DNA of 64,000 nucleotides from Bombus terrestris (Eukaryota > Arthropoda > Insecta > Hymenoptera > Apidae): positions 3,534,001 through 3,598,000 of the forward strand of contig NW_025963549.1 in the NCBI RefSeq assembly GCF_910591885.1, read 5' to 3'. Made by a program: the position numbers and the translations under genes. This document shows positions 37,891-50,455 of the stretch, piece after piece (position 1 is the first letter of the stretch; each line of letters starts with the position of its first letter). The notes under the pieces were generated by a model. The model was not told the origin of the DNA and did not search any database. It saw only the letters and a program-made list of their open reading frames with translations.

Positions 37891-39979
37891 TAGGCTATAG
37901 TTTTCGAGCGCAGCGAGCGACGGACGCGTAAAGGTGTGTCACAAACCAACGGTTTGGCACATAGAGACATTGAAATATTCGCACCAGCCCGAGGAGCCGG
38001 AAGACTTTATCGAAATGCGTACTGACAAAAGTTTACAGTTTACCAATAGTTTTACATAAATAGTAATATTTCCACATAGTACAGTGCAACGTGTGGTCCG
38101 AAATCGCTGACAAAATTAGGCAATAACAGGAAATATATGCAAGGCAATATAAGGTATATGTATAGCGTGGAAATTGTAATCGATGCTCGCTCGCTCCGCT
38201 CGCTCGTAAAAATCTAGTCCAACCTCACAACCGTTCCGACACGTTAGCAAATTTGAAATAAGTCGCCTCATTATCGAATAACGAACGCAAGAGGGATTGG
38301 TTTTAGGTTAGGCTATAGTTTTCGAGCGCAGCGAGCGAGGGACGCGTAAAGGTGTGTCACATACCAACGGTTTGGCACATAGAGACATTGAAATATTCGC
38401 ACCAGCCCGAGGAGCCGGAAGTCTTTATCGAACTGCGTACTGACAAAAGTTTACAGTTTACCAATAGTATTACATAAATAGTAATATTTCCACATAGTAC
38501 AGTGCAATGTGTGGTCCGAAATCGCTGACAAAATTAGGCAATAACAGGAAATATATGCAAGGCAATATAAGGTACATGTATAGCTTGGAAGTTGTAATCG
38601 TTGCTCGCTCGCTCCGCTCGCTCGTAAGAATCTAGTCCAACCTCACAACCGCTCCGACACGTTAGCAAATTCGAAATAAGTCGCCTTCTTATCGAATAGC
38701 GAATGCAAGAGGGATTGGTTTTAGGTTAGGCTATAGTTTTCGAGCGCAGCGAGCGAGGGACGCGTAAAGGTGTGTCACAAACCAACGGTTTGGCACATAG
38801 GGACATTCAAATATTCGCACCAGCCCGAGGAGCCGGAAGTCTTTATCGAACTGCGTACTGACAAAAGTTTACAGTTTACCAATAGTTTTACATAAATAGT
38901 AATATTTCCACATAGTACAGTGCAACGTGTGGTCCGAAATCGCTGACAAAATTAGGCAATAACAGGTAATATATGCAAGGCAATATAAGGTACATGTATA
39001 GCGTGGAAATTGTAATCGATGCTCGCTCGCTCCGCTCGCTCGTAAAAATCTAGTCCAACCTCACAACCGTTCAGACACGTTAGCAAATTTGAAATAAGTC
39101 GCCTCCTTATCGAATAGCGAACGCAAGAGGGATTGTTTTTAGGTTAGACTATAGTTTTCGAGCAAGCGAGCGAGGGACGCGTAAAGGTGTGTCACAGACC
39201 AACGGTTTGGCACATAGAGACATTGAAATATTCGCACCAGCCCGAGGAGCCGGAAGTCTTTATCGAACTGCGTACTGACAAAAGTTTACAGTTTACCAAT
39301 AGTGTTACATAAATAGTAATATTTCCACATAGTACAGTGCAACGTGTGGTCCGAAATCGCTGACAAAATTAGGCAATAACAGGAAATATATGCAAGGCCA
39401 CATAAGGTATATGTATAGCATGGAAATTTTTATCGTAGCTGACTGGCTCCGCTCGCTCGTATAAATCTAGTCCAACCTCACAACCGATCCGACACGTTGG
39501 CAAATTTGAAATAAGTCTCCTCCTTATCGCATAACGAACGCAAGAGGGATTGGTTTTAGGTTAGGCTATAGTTTTCGAGCGCAGCGAGCGAGGGACGCGT
39601 AAAGGTGTGTCACAAACCAACGGTTTGGCACATAGAGACATTGGAATATTCGCACCAGCCCGAGGAGCCGGAAGTCTTTATCGAAATGCGTACTGACAAA
39701 AGTTTACAGTTTACCAATAGTTTTACATAAATAGTAATATTTCCACATAGTACAGTGCAACGTGTGGTCCGAAATCGCTGACAAAATTAGGCAATAACAG
39801 GAAATATATGCAAGGCAATATAAGGTATATGTATAGCGTGGAAATTGTAATCGATGCTCGCTCGCTCCGCTCGCTCGTAAAAATCTAGTCCAACCTCACA
39901 ACCGTTCCGACACGTTAGCAAATTTGAAATAAGTCGCCTCATTATCGAATAACGAACGCAAGAGGGATTGGTTTTAGGT
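37891..39979 (+). repeat. Satellite units 92-96, 5-mer relationship
   Basis: Starts are at 37891, 38309, 38727, 39145 and 39562. Units at 38309-39145 match 36216-37052 (offset 2093, 5 units). The unit at 39145 has tagtgttacat, gctgactggctcc and agtctcctcc, which recur at 41233 (offset 2088). The unit at 39562 has cattggaatatt, which recurs at 41650. Confidence 0.85.
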
Positions 39980-42067
39980 TAGGCTATAGTTTTCGAGCGC
40001 AGCGAGCGAGGGACTCGTAAAGGTGTGTCACAGACCAACGGTTTGGCACATAGAGACATTGAAATATTCGCACCAGCCCGAGGAGCCCCAAGTCTTTATC
40101 GAATTGGGTACTGACGAAAGTTTACCGTTTATCAATAGTTTTACATAAATAGTAATATTTCCACATAGTACAGTGCAACGTGTGCTCCGAAATCGCTGAC
40201 AAAATTAGGCAAAGCAGGAAATATATGCAAGGCAATATAAGGTATATGGATAGCTCGGAAATTGTAATCGTTGCTCGCTCGCTCCGCTCGCGCGTAAAAA
40301 TCTAGCCCAACCTCACAACCGCTCCGACACGTTAGCAAATTCGAAATAAGTCGCCTTCTTATCGAATAACGAACGCAAGAGGGATTGGTTTTAGGTTAGG
40401 CTATAGTTTTCGAGCGCAGCGAGCGAGGGACGCGTAAAGGTGTGTCACAAACCTACGGTTTGGCACATAGAGACATTGAAATATTCGCACCAGCCCGAGG
40501 AGCCGGAAGTCTTTATCGAACTGCGTACTGACAAAAGTTTACAGTTTACCAATAGTTTTACATAAATAGTAATATTTCCACATAGTACAGTGCAACGTGT
40601 GGTCCGAAATCGCTGACAAAATTAGGCAATAACAGGAAATATATGGAATGCAATATAAGGTACATGTATAGCGTGGAAATTGTAATCGATGCTCGCTCGC
40701 TCCGCTCGCTCGTGAAAATCTAGTCCAACCTCACAACCGTTCAGACACGTTAGCAAATTTGAAATAAATCGCCTTCTTATCGAATAACGAACGCAAGAGG
40801 GATTGGTTTTAGGTTAGGCTATAGTTTTCGAGCGCAGCGAGCGAGGGACGCGTAAAGGTGTGTCACAAACCAACGGTTTGGCACATAGAGACATTGAAAT
40901 ATTCGCACCAGCCCGAGGAGCCGGAAGTCTTTATCGAACTGCGTACTGACAAAAGTTTACAGTTTACCAATAGTTTTACATAAATAGTAATATTTCCACA
41001 TAGTACAGTGCAACGTGTGGTCCGAAATCGCTGACAAAATTAGGCAATTACAGGAAATATATGCAAGGCAATATAAGGTACATGTATAGCGTGGAAATTG
41101 TAATCGATGCTCGCTCGCTCCGCTCGCTCGTAAAAATCTAGTCCAACCTCACAACCGTTCAGACACGTTAGCAAATTTGAAATAAGTCGCCTCCTTATCG
41201 AATAGCGAACGCAAGAGGGATTGTTTTTAGGTTAGACTATAGTTTTCAAGCAAGCGAGCGAGGGACGCGTAAAGGTGTGTCACAGACCAACGGTTTGGCA
41301 CATAGAGACATTGAAATATTCGCACCAGCCCGAGGAGCCGGAAGTCTTTATCGAACTGCGTACTGACAAAAGTTTACAGTTTACCAATAGTGTTACATAA
41401 ATAGTAATATTTCCACATAGTACAGTGCAACGTGTGGTCCGAAATCGCTGACAAAATTAGGCAATAACAGGAAATATATGCAAGGCCACATAAGGTATAT
41501 GTATAGCATGGAAATTTTTATCGTAGCTGACTGGCTCCGCTCGCTCGTATAAATCTAGTCCAACCTCACAACCGATCCGACACGTTGGCAAATTTGAAAT
41601 AAGTCTCCTCCTTATCGCATAACGAACGCAAGAGGGATTGGTTTTAGGTTAGGCTATAGTTTTCGAGCGCAGCGAGCGAGGGACGCGTAAAGGTGTGTCA
41701 CAAACCAACGGTTTGGCACATAGAGACATTGGAATATTCGCACCAGCCCGAGGAGCCGGAAGTCTTTATCGAAATGCGTACTGACAAAAGTTTACAGTTT
41801 ACCAATAGTTTTACATAAATAGTAATATTTCCACATAGTACAGTGCAACACGTGGTCCGAAATCGCTGACAAAATTAGGCAATAACAGGAAATATATGCA
41901 AGGCAATATAAGGTACATGTATAGCTTGGAAGTTGTAATCGTTGCTCGCTCGCTCCGCTCGCTCGTAAGAATCTAGTCCAACCTCACAACCGTTCAGACA
42001 CGTTAGCAAATTCGAAATAAGTCGCCTTCTTATCGAATAGCGAATGCAAGAGGGATTGGTTTTAGGT
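39980..42067 (+). repeat. Satellite units 97-101, 5-mer (2088-bp) repeat
   Basis: Starts are at 39980, 40397, 40815, 41233 and 41650. The last three match 38727-39979 up to the middle of the unit at 41650. There the sequence turns to an acacgtgg/gcttggaag right half like that of 42484. The unit at 39980 restores the shorter caaagcagg form after an 11 kb absence and matches 42906 (offset 2926, 7 units; ccgctcgcgcg). Confidence 0.85.
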
Positions 42068-44574
42068 TAGACTATAGTTTTCGAGCAAGCGAGCGAGGGA
42101 CGCGTAAAGGTGTGTCACAGACCAACGGTTTGGCACATAGAGACATTGAAATATTCGCACCAGCCCGTGGAGCCGGAAGTCTTTATCGAACTGCGTACTG
42201 ACAAAAGTTTACAGTTTACCAATAGTTTTACATAAATAGTAATATTTCCACATAGTACAGTGCAACGTGTGGTCCGAAATCGCTGACAAAATTAAGCAAA
42301 GCAGGAGATATATGCAAGGCAATATAAGGTATATGCATAGCATGGAAATTTTTATCGTAGCTGACTCGCTCCGCTCGCTCGTATAAATCTAGTCCAACCT
42401 CACAACCGATCCGACACGTTAGCAAATTTGAAATAAGTCGCCTCCTTATCGCATAACGAACGCAAGCGGGCTTGGTTGTAGGTTAGGCTATAGTTTTCGA
42501 GCGAGCGCAGCTAGCGAGGGACGCGTAAAGGTGTGTCACAAACCAACGGCTTGGCACATAGGGACATTGAAATATTCGCACCAGCCCGAGGAACCGCAAG
42601 TCTTTATCGAATTGGGTACTGACGAAAGTTTACAGTTTACCAATAGTTTTACATAAATAGTAATATTTCCACATAGTACAGTGCAACACGTGGTCCGAAA
42701 TCGCTGACAAAATTAGGTAATAACAGGAAATATATGCAAGGCAATATAAGGTACATGTATAGCTTGGAAGTTGTAATCGTTGCTCGCTCGCTCCGCTCGC
42801 TCGTAAGAATCTAGTCCAACCTCACAACCGCTCCGACACGTTAGCAAATTCGAAATAAGTCGCCTTCTTATCGAATAGCGAATGCAAGAGGGATTGGTTT
42901 TAGGTTAGGCTATAGTTTTCGAGCGCAGCGAGCGAGGGACGCGTAAAGGTGTGTCACAAACCAACGGTTTGGCACATAGGGACATTCAAATATTCGCACC
43001 AGCCCGAGGAGCCGGAAGTCTTTATCGAATTGGGTACTGACGAAAGTTTACCGTTTATCAATAGTTTTACATAAATAGTAATATTTCCACATAGTACAGT
43101 GCAACGTGTGCTCCGAAATCGCTGACAAAATTAGGCAAAGCAGGAAATATATGCAAGGCAATATGAGGTATATGGATAGCTCGGAAATTGTAATCGTTGC
43201 TCGCTCGCTCCGCTCGCGCGTAAAAATCTAGCCCAACCTCACAACCGCTCCGACACGTTAGCAAATTCGAAATAAGTCGCCTTCTTATCGAATAACGAAC
43301 GCAAGAGGGATTGGTTTTAGGTTAGGCTATAGTTTTCGAGCGCAGCGAGCGAGGGACGCGTAAAGGTGTGTCACAAACAAACGGTTTGGCACATAGAGAC
43401 ATTGAAATATTCGCACCAGCCCGAGGAGCCGGAAGTATTTATCGAACTGCGTACTGACAAAAGTTTACAGTTTACCAATAGTTTTACATAAATAGTAATA
43501 TTTCCACATAGTACAGTGCAACGTGTGGTCCGAAATCGCTGACAAAATTAGGCAATAACAGGAAATATATGCAAGGCAATATAAGGTATATGTATAGCGT
43601 GGAAATTGTAATCGATGCTCGCTCGCTCCGCTCGCTCGTAAAAATCTAGTCCAACCTCACAACCGTTCAGACACGTTAGCAAATTTGAAATAAGTCGCCT
43701 CCTTATCGAATAGCGAACGCAAGAGGGATTGGTTTTAGGTTAGACTATAGTTTTCGAGCAAGCGAGCGAGGGACGCGTAAAGGTGTGTCACAGACCAAGG
43801 GTTTGGCACATAGAGACATTGAAATATTTGCACCAGCCCGAGGAGCCGGAAGTCTTTATCGAACTGCGTACTGACAAAAGTTTACAGTTTACCAATAGTT
43901 TTACATAAATAGTAATATTTCCACATAGTGCAGTGCAACGTGTGGTCCGAAATCGCTGACAAAATTAGGCAATAACAGGAAATATATGCAAGGCAATATA
44001 AGGTATATGTATAGCGTGGAAATTGTAATCGATGCTCGCTCGCTCCGCTCGCTCGTAAAAATCTAGTCCAACCTCACAACCGTTCAGACACGTTAGCAAA
44101 TTTGAAATAAGTCGCCTCCGTATCGAATAGCGAACGCAAGAGGGATTGGTTTTAGGTTAGACTATAGTTTTCGAGCAAGCGAGCGAGGGACGCGTAAAGG
44201 TGTGTCACAGACCAACGGTTTGGCACATAGAGACATTGAAATATTCGCACCAGCCCGAGGAGCCGGAAGTCTTTATCGAAATGCGTACTGACAAAAGTTT
44301 ACAGTTTACCAATAGTTTTACATAAATAGTAATATTTCCACATAGTACAGTGCAACGTGTGGTCCGAAATCGCTCACAAAATTAGGCAATAACAGGAAAT
44401 ATATGCAAGGCAATATAAGGTATATGTATAGCTTGGCAATTGTAATCGTTGCTCGCTCGCTCCGCTCGCTCGTAAAAATCTAGTCCAACCTCACAACCGC
44501 TCCGACGCGTTAGCAGATTCGAAATAAGTTGCCTTCTTATCGAATAACGAACGCAAGAGGGATTGGTTTCAGGT
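42068..44574 (+). repeat. Satellite units 102-107
   Basis: Starts are at 42068, 42484, 42906, 43323, 43741 and 44158. Adjacent units 43741 and 44158 share gagcaagcgagcgag and may be a single-unit tandem duplication. The unit at 43323 (agtatttatcg) matches 45836. The right half of 44158 (cgacgcgttagcagattcg, ggtttcaggtt) recurs in the unit at 46674. Confidence 0.8.
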
Positions 44575-47095
44575 TAGGCTATAGTTTTCGAGCGCAGCGA
44601 GCGAGGGACGCGTAAAGGTGTGTCACAAACCAACGGTTTGGCACATAGGGACATTGAAATATTCGCACCAGCCCGAGGAACCGCAAGTCTTTATCGAATT
44701 GCGTACTGACGAAAGTTTACAGTTTATCAATAGCTTTACATAAATAGTAATATTTCCACATAGTACAGTGCAACGTGTGGTCCGAAATCGCTGACAAAAT
44801 TAGGCAAAGCAGGAAATATATGCAAGGCAATATAAGGTATATGGATAGCTCGGAAATTGTAATCGTTGCTCGCTCGCTCCGCTCGCTCGTAAAAATCTAG
44901 TCCAACCTCACAACCGCTCCGAAACGTTAGCAAATTCGAAATAAGTCGCCTTCTTATCGAATAACGAACGCAAGAGGGCTTGGTTTTAGGTTAGGCTATA
45001 GTTTTCGTGCGAGCGCAGCGAGCGAGGGACGCGTAAAGGTGTGTCACAAACCAACGGTTTGGCACATAGAGACATTGAAATATTCGCACCAGCCCGAGGA
45101 GCCGGAAGTCTTTATCGAACTGCGTACTGACAAAAGTTTACAGTTTACCAATAGTTTTACATAAATAGTAATATTTCCACATAGTACAGTGCAACGTGTG
45201 GTCCGAAATCGCTGACAAAATTAGGCAATTACAGGAAATATATGCAAGGCAATATAAGGTATATGTATAGCGTGGAAATTGTAATCGATGCTCGCTCGCT
45301 CCGCTCGCTCGTAAAAATCTAGTCCAACCTCACAACCGTTCCGACACGTTAGCAAATTTGAAATAAGTCGCCTCCTTATCGAATAGCGAACGCAAGAGGG
45401 ATTGGTTCTAGGTTAGACTATAGTTTTCGAGCGAGCGCAGGGAGCGAGGGGCGCATAAAGGTGTGTCACAAACCAACGGTTTGGCACATAGGGACATTGA
45501 AATATTCGCACCAGCCCGAGGAACCGCAAGTCTTTATCGAATTGCCTACTGACAAAAGTTTACAGTTTAGCAATAGTTTTACATAAGTAGTAATATTTCC
45601 ACATAGTACAGTACAATGTGTGGTCCGAAATCGCTGACAAAATTTGGCAATACTAGGAAATATATGCAAGGCCACATAAGGTATATGTATAGCATGGAAA
45701 TTTTTATCGTAGCTGACTCGCTCCGCTCGCTCGTATAAATCTAGTCCAACCTCACAACCGATCCGACACGTTAGCAAATTTGAAATAAGTCGCCTCCTTA
45801 TCGAATAGCGAACGCAAGAGGGATTGGTTCTCGGTTAGACTATAGTTTTCGAGCGAGCGCAGGGAGCGAGGGGCGCATAAAGGTGTGTCACAAACCAACG
45901 GTTTGGCGCATAGGGACATTGAAATATTCGCACCAGCCCGAGGAGCCGGAAGTATTTATCGAACTGCGTACTGACAAAAGTTTACAGTTTACCAATAGTT
46001 TTACATAAATAGTAATATTTCCACATAGTACAGTGCAACGTGTGGTCCGAAATCGCTGACAAAATTAGGCAATAACAGGAAATATATGCAAGGCAATATA
46101 AGGTATATGTATAGCGTGGAAATTGTAATCGATGCTCGCTCGCTCCGCTCGCTCGTAAAAATCTAGTCCAACCTCACAACCGTTCAGACACGTTAGCAAA
46201 TTTGAAATAAGTCGCCTCCTTATCGAATAGCGAACGCAAGAGGGATTGGTTTTAGGTTAGACTATAGTTTTCGAGCAAGCGAGCGAGGGACGCGTAAAGG
46301 TGTGTCACAAACCAACGGCTTGGCACATAGGGACATTGAAATATTCGCACCAGCCCGAGGAACCGCAAGTCTTTATCAAATTGCGTACTGACGAAAGTTT
46401 ACAGTTTATCAATACCTTTACATAAATAGTAATATTTCCACATAGTACAGTGCAACGTGTGCTCCGAAATCGCTCACAAAATTAGGCAAAGCAGGAAATA
46501 TATGCAAGGCAATATAAGGTATATGGATAGCTCGGAAATTGTAATCGTTGCTCGCTCGCTCCGCTCGCTCGTAAAAATCTAGCCCAACCTCACAGCCGCT
46601 CCGACACGTTAGCAAATTCGAAATAAGTCGCCTTCTTATAGAATAACGAACGCAAGAGGGCTTGGTTTTAGGTTAGGCTATACTTTTCGAGCGAGCGCAG
46701 CGAGCGAGGGACGCGTAAAGGTGTGTCACAAACCAACGGTCTGGCACATAGAGACATTGAAATATTCGCACCAGCCCGAGGAGCCGGAAGCCTTTATCGA
46801 AATGCGTACTGACAAAAGTTTACAGTTTACCAATAGTTTTACATAAATAGTAATATTTCCACATAGTACAGTGCAACGTGTGGTCCGAAATCGCTCACAA
46901 AATTAGGCAATAACAGGAAATATATGCAAGGCAATATAAGGTATATGTATAGCGTGGAAATTGTAATCGTTGCTCGCTCGCTCCGCTCGCTCGTAAGAAT
47001 CTAGTCCAACCTCACAACCGCTCCGACGCGTTAGCAGATTCGAAATAAGTTGCCTTCTTATCGAATAACGAACGCAAGAGGGATTGGTTTCAGGT
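44575..47095 (+). repeat. 6-mer (2521-bp) higher-order block
   Basis: Starts are at 44575, 44992, 45414, 45836, 46258 and 46674. The unit at 44575, with the right half before it, recurs at 47096 (offset 2521). The right half of 44992 and the unit at 45414 recur at 47935-48778 (offset 2943, 7 units; caattacagg, gattggttctagg, gaggggcgcat). The unit at 45414 has private changes (aaatttggcaatactagg). Confidence 0.82.
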
Positions 47096-48792
47096 TAGGC
47101 TATAGTTTTCGAGCGCAGCGAGCGAGGGACGCGTAAAGGTGTGTCACAAACCAACGGTTTGGCACATAGGGACATTGAAATATTCGCACCAGCCCGAGGA
47201 ACCGCAAGTCTTTATCGAATTGCGTACTGACGAAAGTTTACAGTTTATCAATAGCTTTACATAAATAGTAATATTTCCACATAGTACAGTGCAACGTGTG
47301 GTCCGAAATCGCTGACAAAATTAGGCAAAGCAGGAAATATATGCAAGGCAATATAAGGTATATGGATAGCTCGGAAATTGTAATCGTTGCTCGCTCGCTC
47401 CGCTCGCTCGTAAAAATCTAGTCCAACCTCACAACCGCTCCGACACGTTAGCAAATTCGAAATAAGTCGCCTTCTTATCGAATAACGAACGCAAGAGGGC
47501 TTGGTTTTAGGTTAGGCTATACTTTTCGAGCGAGCGCAGCGAGCGAGGGACGCGTAAAGGTGTGTCACAAACTAACGGCTTGGCACATAGGGACATTGAA
47601 ATATTCGCACCAGCCCGAGGATCCGCAAGTCTTTATCGAATTGCGTACTGACAAAAGTTTACAGTTTATCAATAGTTTTACATAAATAGTAAAATTTCCA
47701 TATAGTACAGTGCAACGTGTTGTCCGAAATCGCTGACAAAATTAGGCAATAACAGGAAATATATGCAAGGCAATATAAGGTATATGTATAGCATGGAAAT
47801 TGTAATCGTTGCTCGCTCGCACCGCTTGCTCGTATAAATCTAGTCCAACCTCACAACCGATCCGACACGTTAGCAAATTTGAAATAAGTCGCCTCATTAT
47901 CGAATAACGAACGCAAAAGGGCTTGGTTTTAGGTTAGACTATAGTTTTCGAGCGAGCGCAGCGAGCGAGGGTCGCGTAAAGGTGTGTCACAAACCAACGG
48001 TTTGGCAGATAGAGACATTGAAATATTCGCACCAGCCCGAGGAGCCGGAAGTCTTTATCGAACTGCGTACTGACGAAAGTTTACAGTTTACCAATAGTTT
48101 TACATAAATAGTAATATTTCCACATAGTACAGTGCAACGTGTGGTCCGAAATCGCTGACAAAATTAGGCAATTACAGGAAATATATGCAAGGCAATATAA
48201 GGTATATGTATAGCGTGGAAATTGTAATCGATGCTCGCTCGCTCCGCTCGCTCGTAAAAATCTAGTCCAACCTCACAACCGTTCCGACACGTTAGCAAAT
48301 TTGAAATAAGTCGCCTCCTTATCGAATAGCGAACGCAAGAGGGATTGGTTCTAGGTTAGACTATAGTTTTCGAGCGAGCGCAGGGAGCGAGGGGCGCATA
48401 AAGGTGTGTCACAAACCAACGGTTTGGCACATAGGGACATTGAAATATTCGCACCAGCCCGAGGAACCGCAAGTCTTTATCGAATTGCCTACTGACAAAA
48501 GTTTACAGTTTAGCAATAGTTTTACATAAATAGTAATATTTCCACATAGTACAGTACAATGTGTGGTCCGAAATCGCTGACAAAATTAGGCAATAACAGG
48601 AAATATATGCAAGGCCACATAAGGTATATGTATAGCATGGAAATTTTTATCGTAGCTGACTCGCTCCGCTCGCTCGTATAAATCTAGTCCAACCTCACAA
48701 CCGATCCGACACGTTAGCAAATTTGAATTAAGTCGCCTCATTATCGAATAACGAACGCAAAAGGGCTTGGTTTTAGGTTAGACTATAGTTTT

Positions 48793-48813
48793 CGAGCGAG
48801 CGCAGCGAGCGAG
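48793..48813 (+). repeat. CpG-rich inverted-repeat arm 1 (example)
   Basis: The 21-bp arm is made of gagc/gcga units around a central GCGCAGC. It is close to the reverse complement of the arm at 49077-49097; I count one mismatch in 21. The arm is present in every unit but varies: the 20-bp gagc-rich form, a 16-bp form lacking one 4-bp unit, and a 15-bp form (gagcgagcgagcgag or gagcaagcgagcgag). Substituted forms include cagggagcg and cagctagcg. Its length sets most of the 4-5 bp differences between monomer classes. Pairing with arm 2 could form a large hairpin or cruciform; that is an inference. Confidence 0.85.
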
Positions 48814-49076
48814 GGTCGCGTAAATGTGTGTCACAATCCAACGGTTTGGCACATAGGGACATTCAAATATTCGCACCAGCCCGAGGAGCCGGAAGTCTTT
48901 ATCGAATTGGGTACTGACGAAAGTTTACAGTTTATCAATAGTTTTACATAAGTAGTAATATTTCCACATAGTACAGTGCAACGTGTGCTCCGAAATCGCT
49001 GACAAAATTAGGCAAAGCAGGAAATATATGCAAGGCAATATAAGGTATATGGATAGCTCGGAAATTGTAATCGTTG

Positions 49077-49097
49077 CTCGCTCGCTCCGCTCGCTCG
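49077..49097 (+). repeat. CpG-rich inverted-repeat arm 2 (example)
   Basis: This is the partner of the arm at 48793-48813, separated by 263 bp. Variants across the array include ccgcttgctcg, a shortened gactcgctccgctcgctcg form preceded by gtagct, ccgctcgcgcg, ctctctccgctcgcacg, and a damaged ctccaatcgctcg form at about 61263 and 62524. The arm is kept in every full-length unit and is lost only in the 130-bp truncated unit. Confidence 0.85.
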
Positions 49098-50455
49098 TAA
49101 AAACCTAGCCCAACCTCACAACCGCTCCGACACGTTAGCAAATTCGAAATAAGTCGCCTTCTTATCGAATATCGAACGCAAGAGGGATTGGTTTTAGGTT
49201 AGGCTATAGTTTTCGAGCGCAGCGAGCGAGGGACGCGTAAAGGTGTGTCACAAACCAACGGTTTGGCACATGGTGACATTGAAATATTCGCACCAGCCCG
49301 AAGAGACGGAAGTCATTATCGAACTGCCTACCGACAAAAGTTTACAGTTTACCAATAGTTTTACATAAATAGTAATATTTCCACATAGTACAGTGCAACG
49401 TGTGGTCCGAAATCGCTCACAAAATTAGGCAATAACAGGAAATATATGCAAGGCCATATAAGGTATATGTATAGCATGGAAATTTTTATCGTAGCTGACT
49501 CGCTCCGCTCTCTCGTAAAAATCTAGTCCAACCTCACAACCGTTCCGACACGTTAGCAAATTTGAAATAAGTCGCCTCCTTATCGAATAGCGAACGCAAG
49601 AGGGATTGGTTCTAGGTTAGACTATAGTTTTCGAGCGAGCGCAGGGAGAGAGGGGCGCATAAAGGTGTGTCACAAACTAACGGCTTGGCACATAGGGACA
49701 TTGAAATATTCGCACCAGCCCGAGGAGCCGGAAGTCTTTATCGAACTGCGTACTGACAAAAGTTTACAGTTTACCAATAGTTTTACATAAATAGTAATAT
49801 TTCCACATAGTACAGTGCAACGCGTGGTCCGATATCGCTGACAAAATTAGGCAAAGCAGGAAATATATGCAAGGCAATATAAGGTATATGGATAGCTCGG
49901 AAATTGTAATCGTTGCTCGCTCGCTCCGCTCGCTCGTAAAAATCTAGTCCAATATCACAACCGATCCGACACGTTAGCAAATTCGAAATAAGTCGCCTTC
50001 TTATCGAATAACGAACGCAAGAGGGATTGGTTTTAGGTTAGGCTATAGTTTTCGAGCGCAGCGAGCGAGGGACGCGTAAATGTGTGTCACAAACCAACGG
50101 TTTGGCACATAGGGACATTCAAATATTCGCACCAGCCCGAGGAGCCGGAAGTCTTTATCGAATTGGGTACTGACGAAAGTTTACCGTTTATCAATAGTTT
50201 TACATAAATAGTAATATTTCCACATAGTACAGTGCAACGTGTGGTCCGAAATCGCTGACAAAATTAGGCAAAGCAGGAAATATATGCAAGGCAATATAAG
50301 GTATATGGATAGCTCGGAAGTTGTAATCGTTGCTCGCTCGCTCCGCTGGCTCGTAAAAATCTAGTCCAACCTCACAACCGCTCCGACACGTTAGCAAATT
50401 CGAAATAAGTCGCCTTCTTATCGAATAACGAACGCAAGGGGGCTTGGTTTTAGGT

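Larger units (their letters stand above)
48779..49199 (+). repeat. Representative satellite monomer (421 bp) with anatomy
   Basis: This unit illustrates the common plan. It opens with tagactatag. A CpG-rich arm follows at 48793-48813, then a cgcgtaaa word and a tgtgtcaca inverted word. Next come ccaacggtttggcacatagg, attcgcaccagcccgagg and the variable stretch gaattgggtactgacgaaag. The middle is A/T-rich (tttacataagtagtaatatt). The cgaaatcgctgacaaaattagg block leads to the diagnostic caaagcagg indel. An ATATAAGGTATATG stretch precedes the second CpG-rich arm at 49077-49097. The tail reads cgacacgttagcaaattcg and ends with a gggattggttttagg junction. Other units keep this order. Phase is my choice, since a tandem repeat has no intrinsic start. 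Confidence 0.9.
47096..50455 (+). repeat. Satellite units 114-121
   Basis: Starts are at 47096, 47513, 47935, 48357, 48779, 49200, 49618 and 50039. The block begins as a copy of 44575 and 44992-45835. It then passes to a gggtcgcgtaaatg unit (48779), a unit rich in private changes (49200) and units related to the next 8-mer. The unit at 47513 has gaggatccgcaag, shared only with 55915 as far as I can see. Confidence 0.8.

Noticed and set aside
48793..49097. Intact transposon terminal inverted repeats
   Set aside because: The arms are inverted, but no target-site duplication, transposase or isolated copy is visible, and they sit inside a tandem unit. A transposon ancestry is kept only as a hypothesis.
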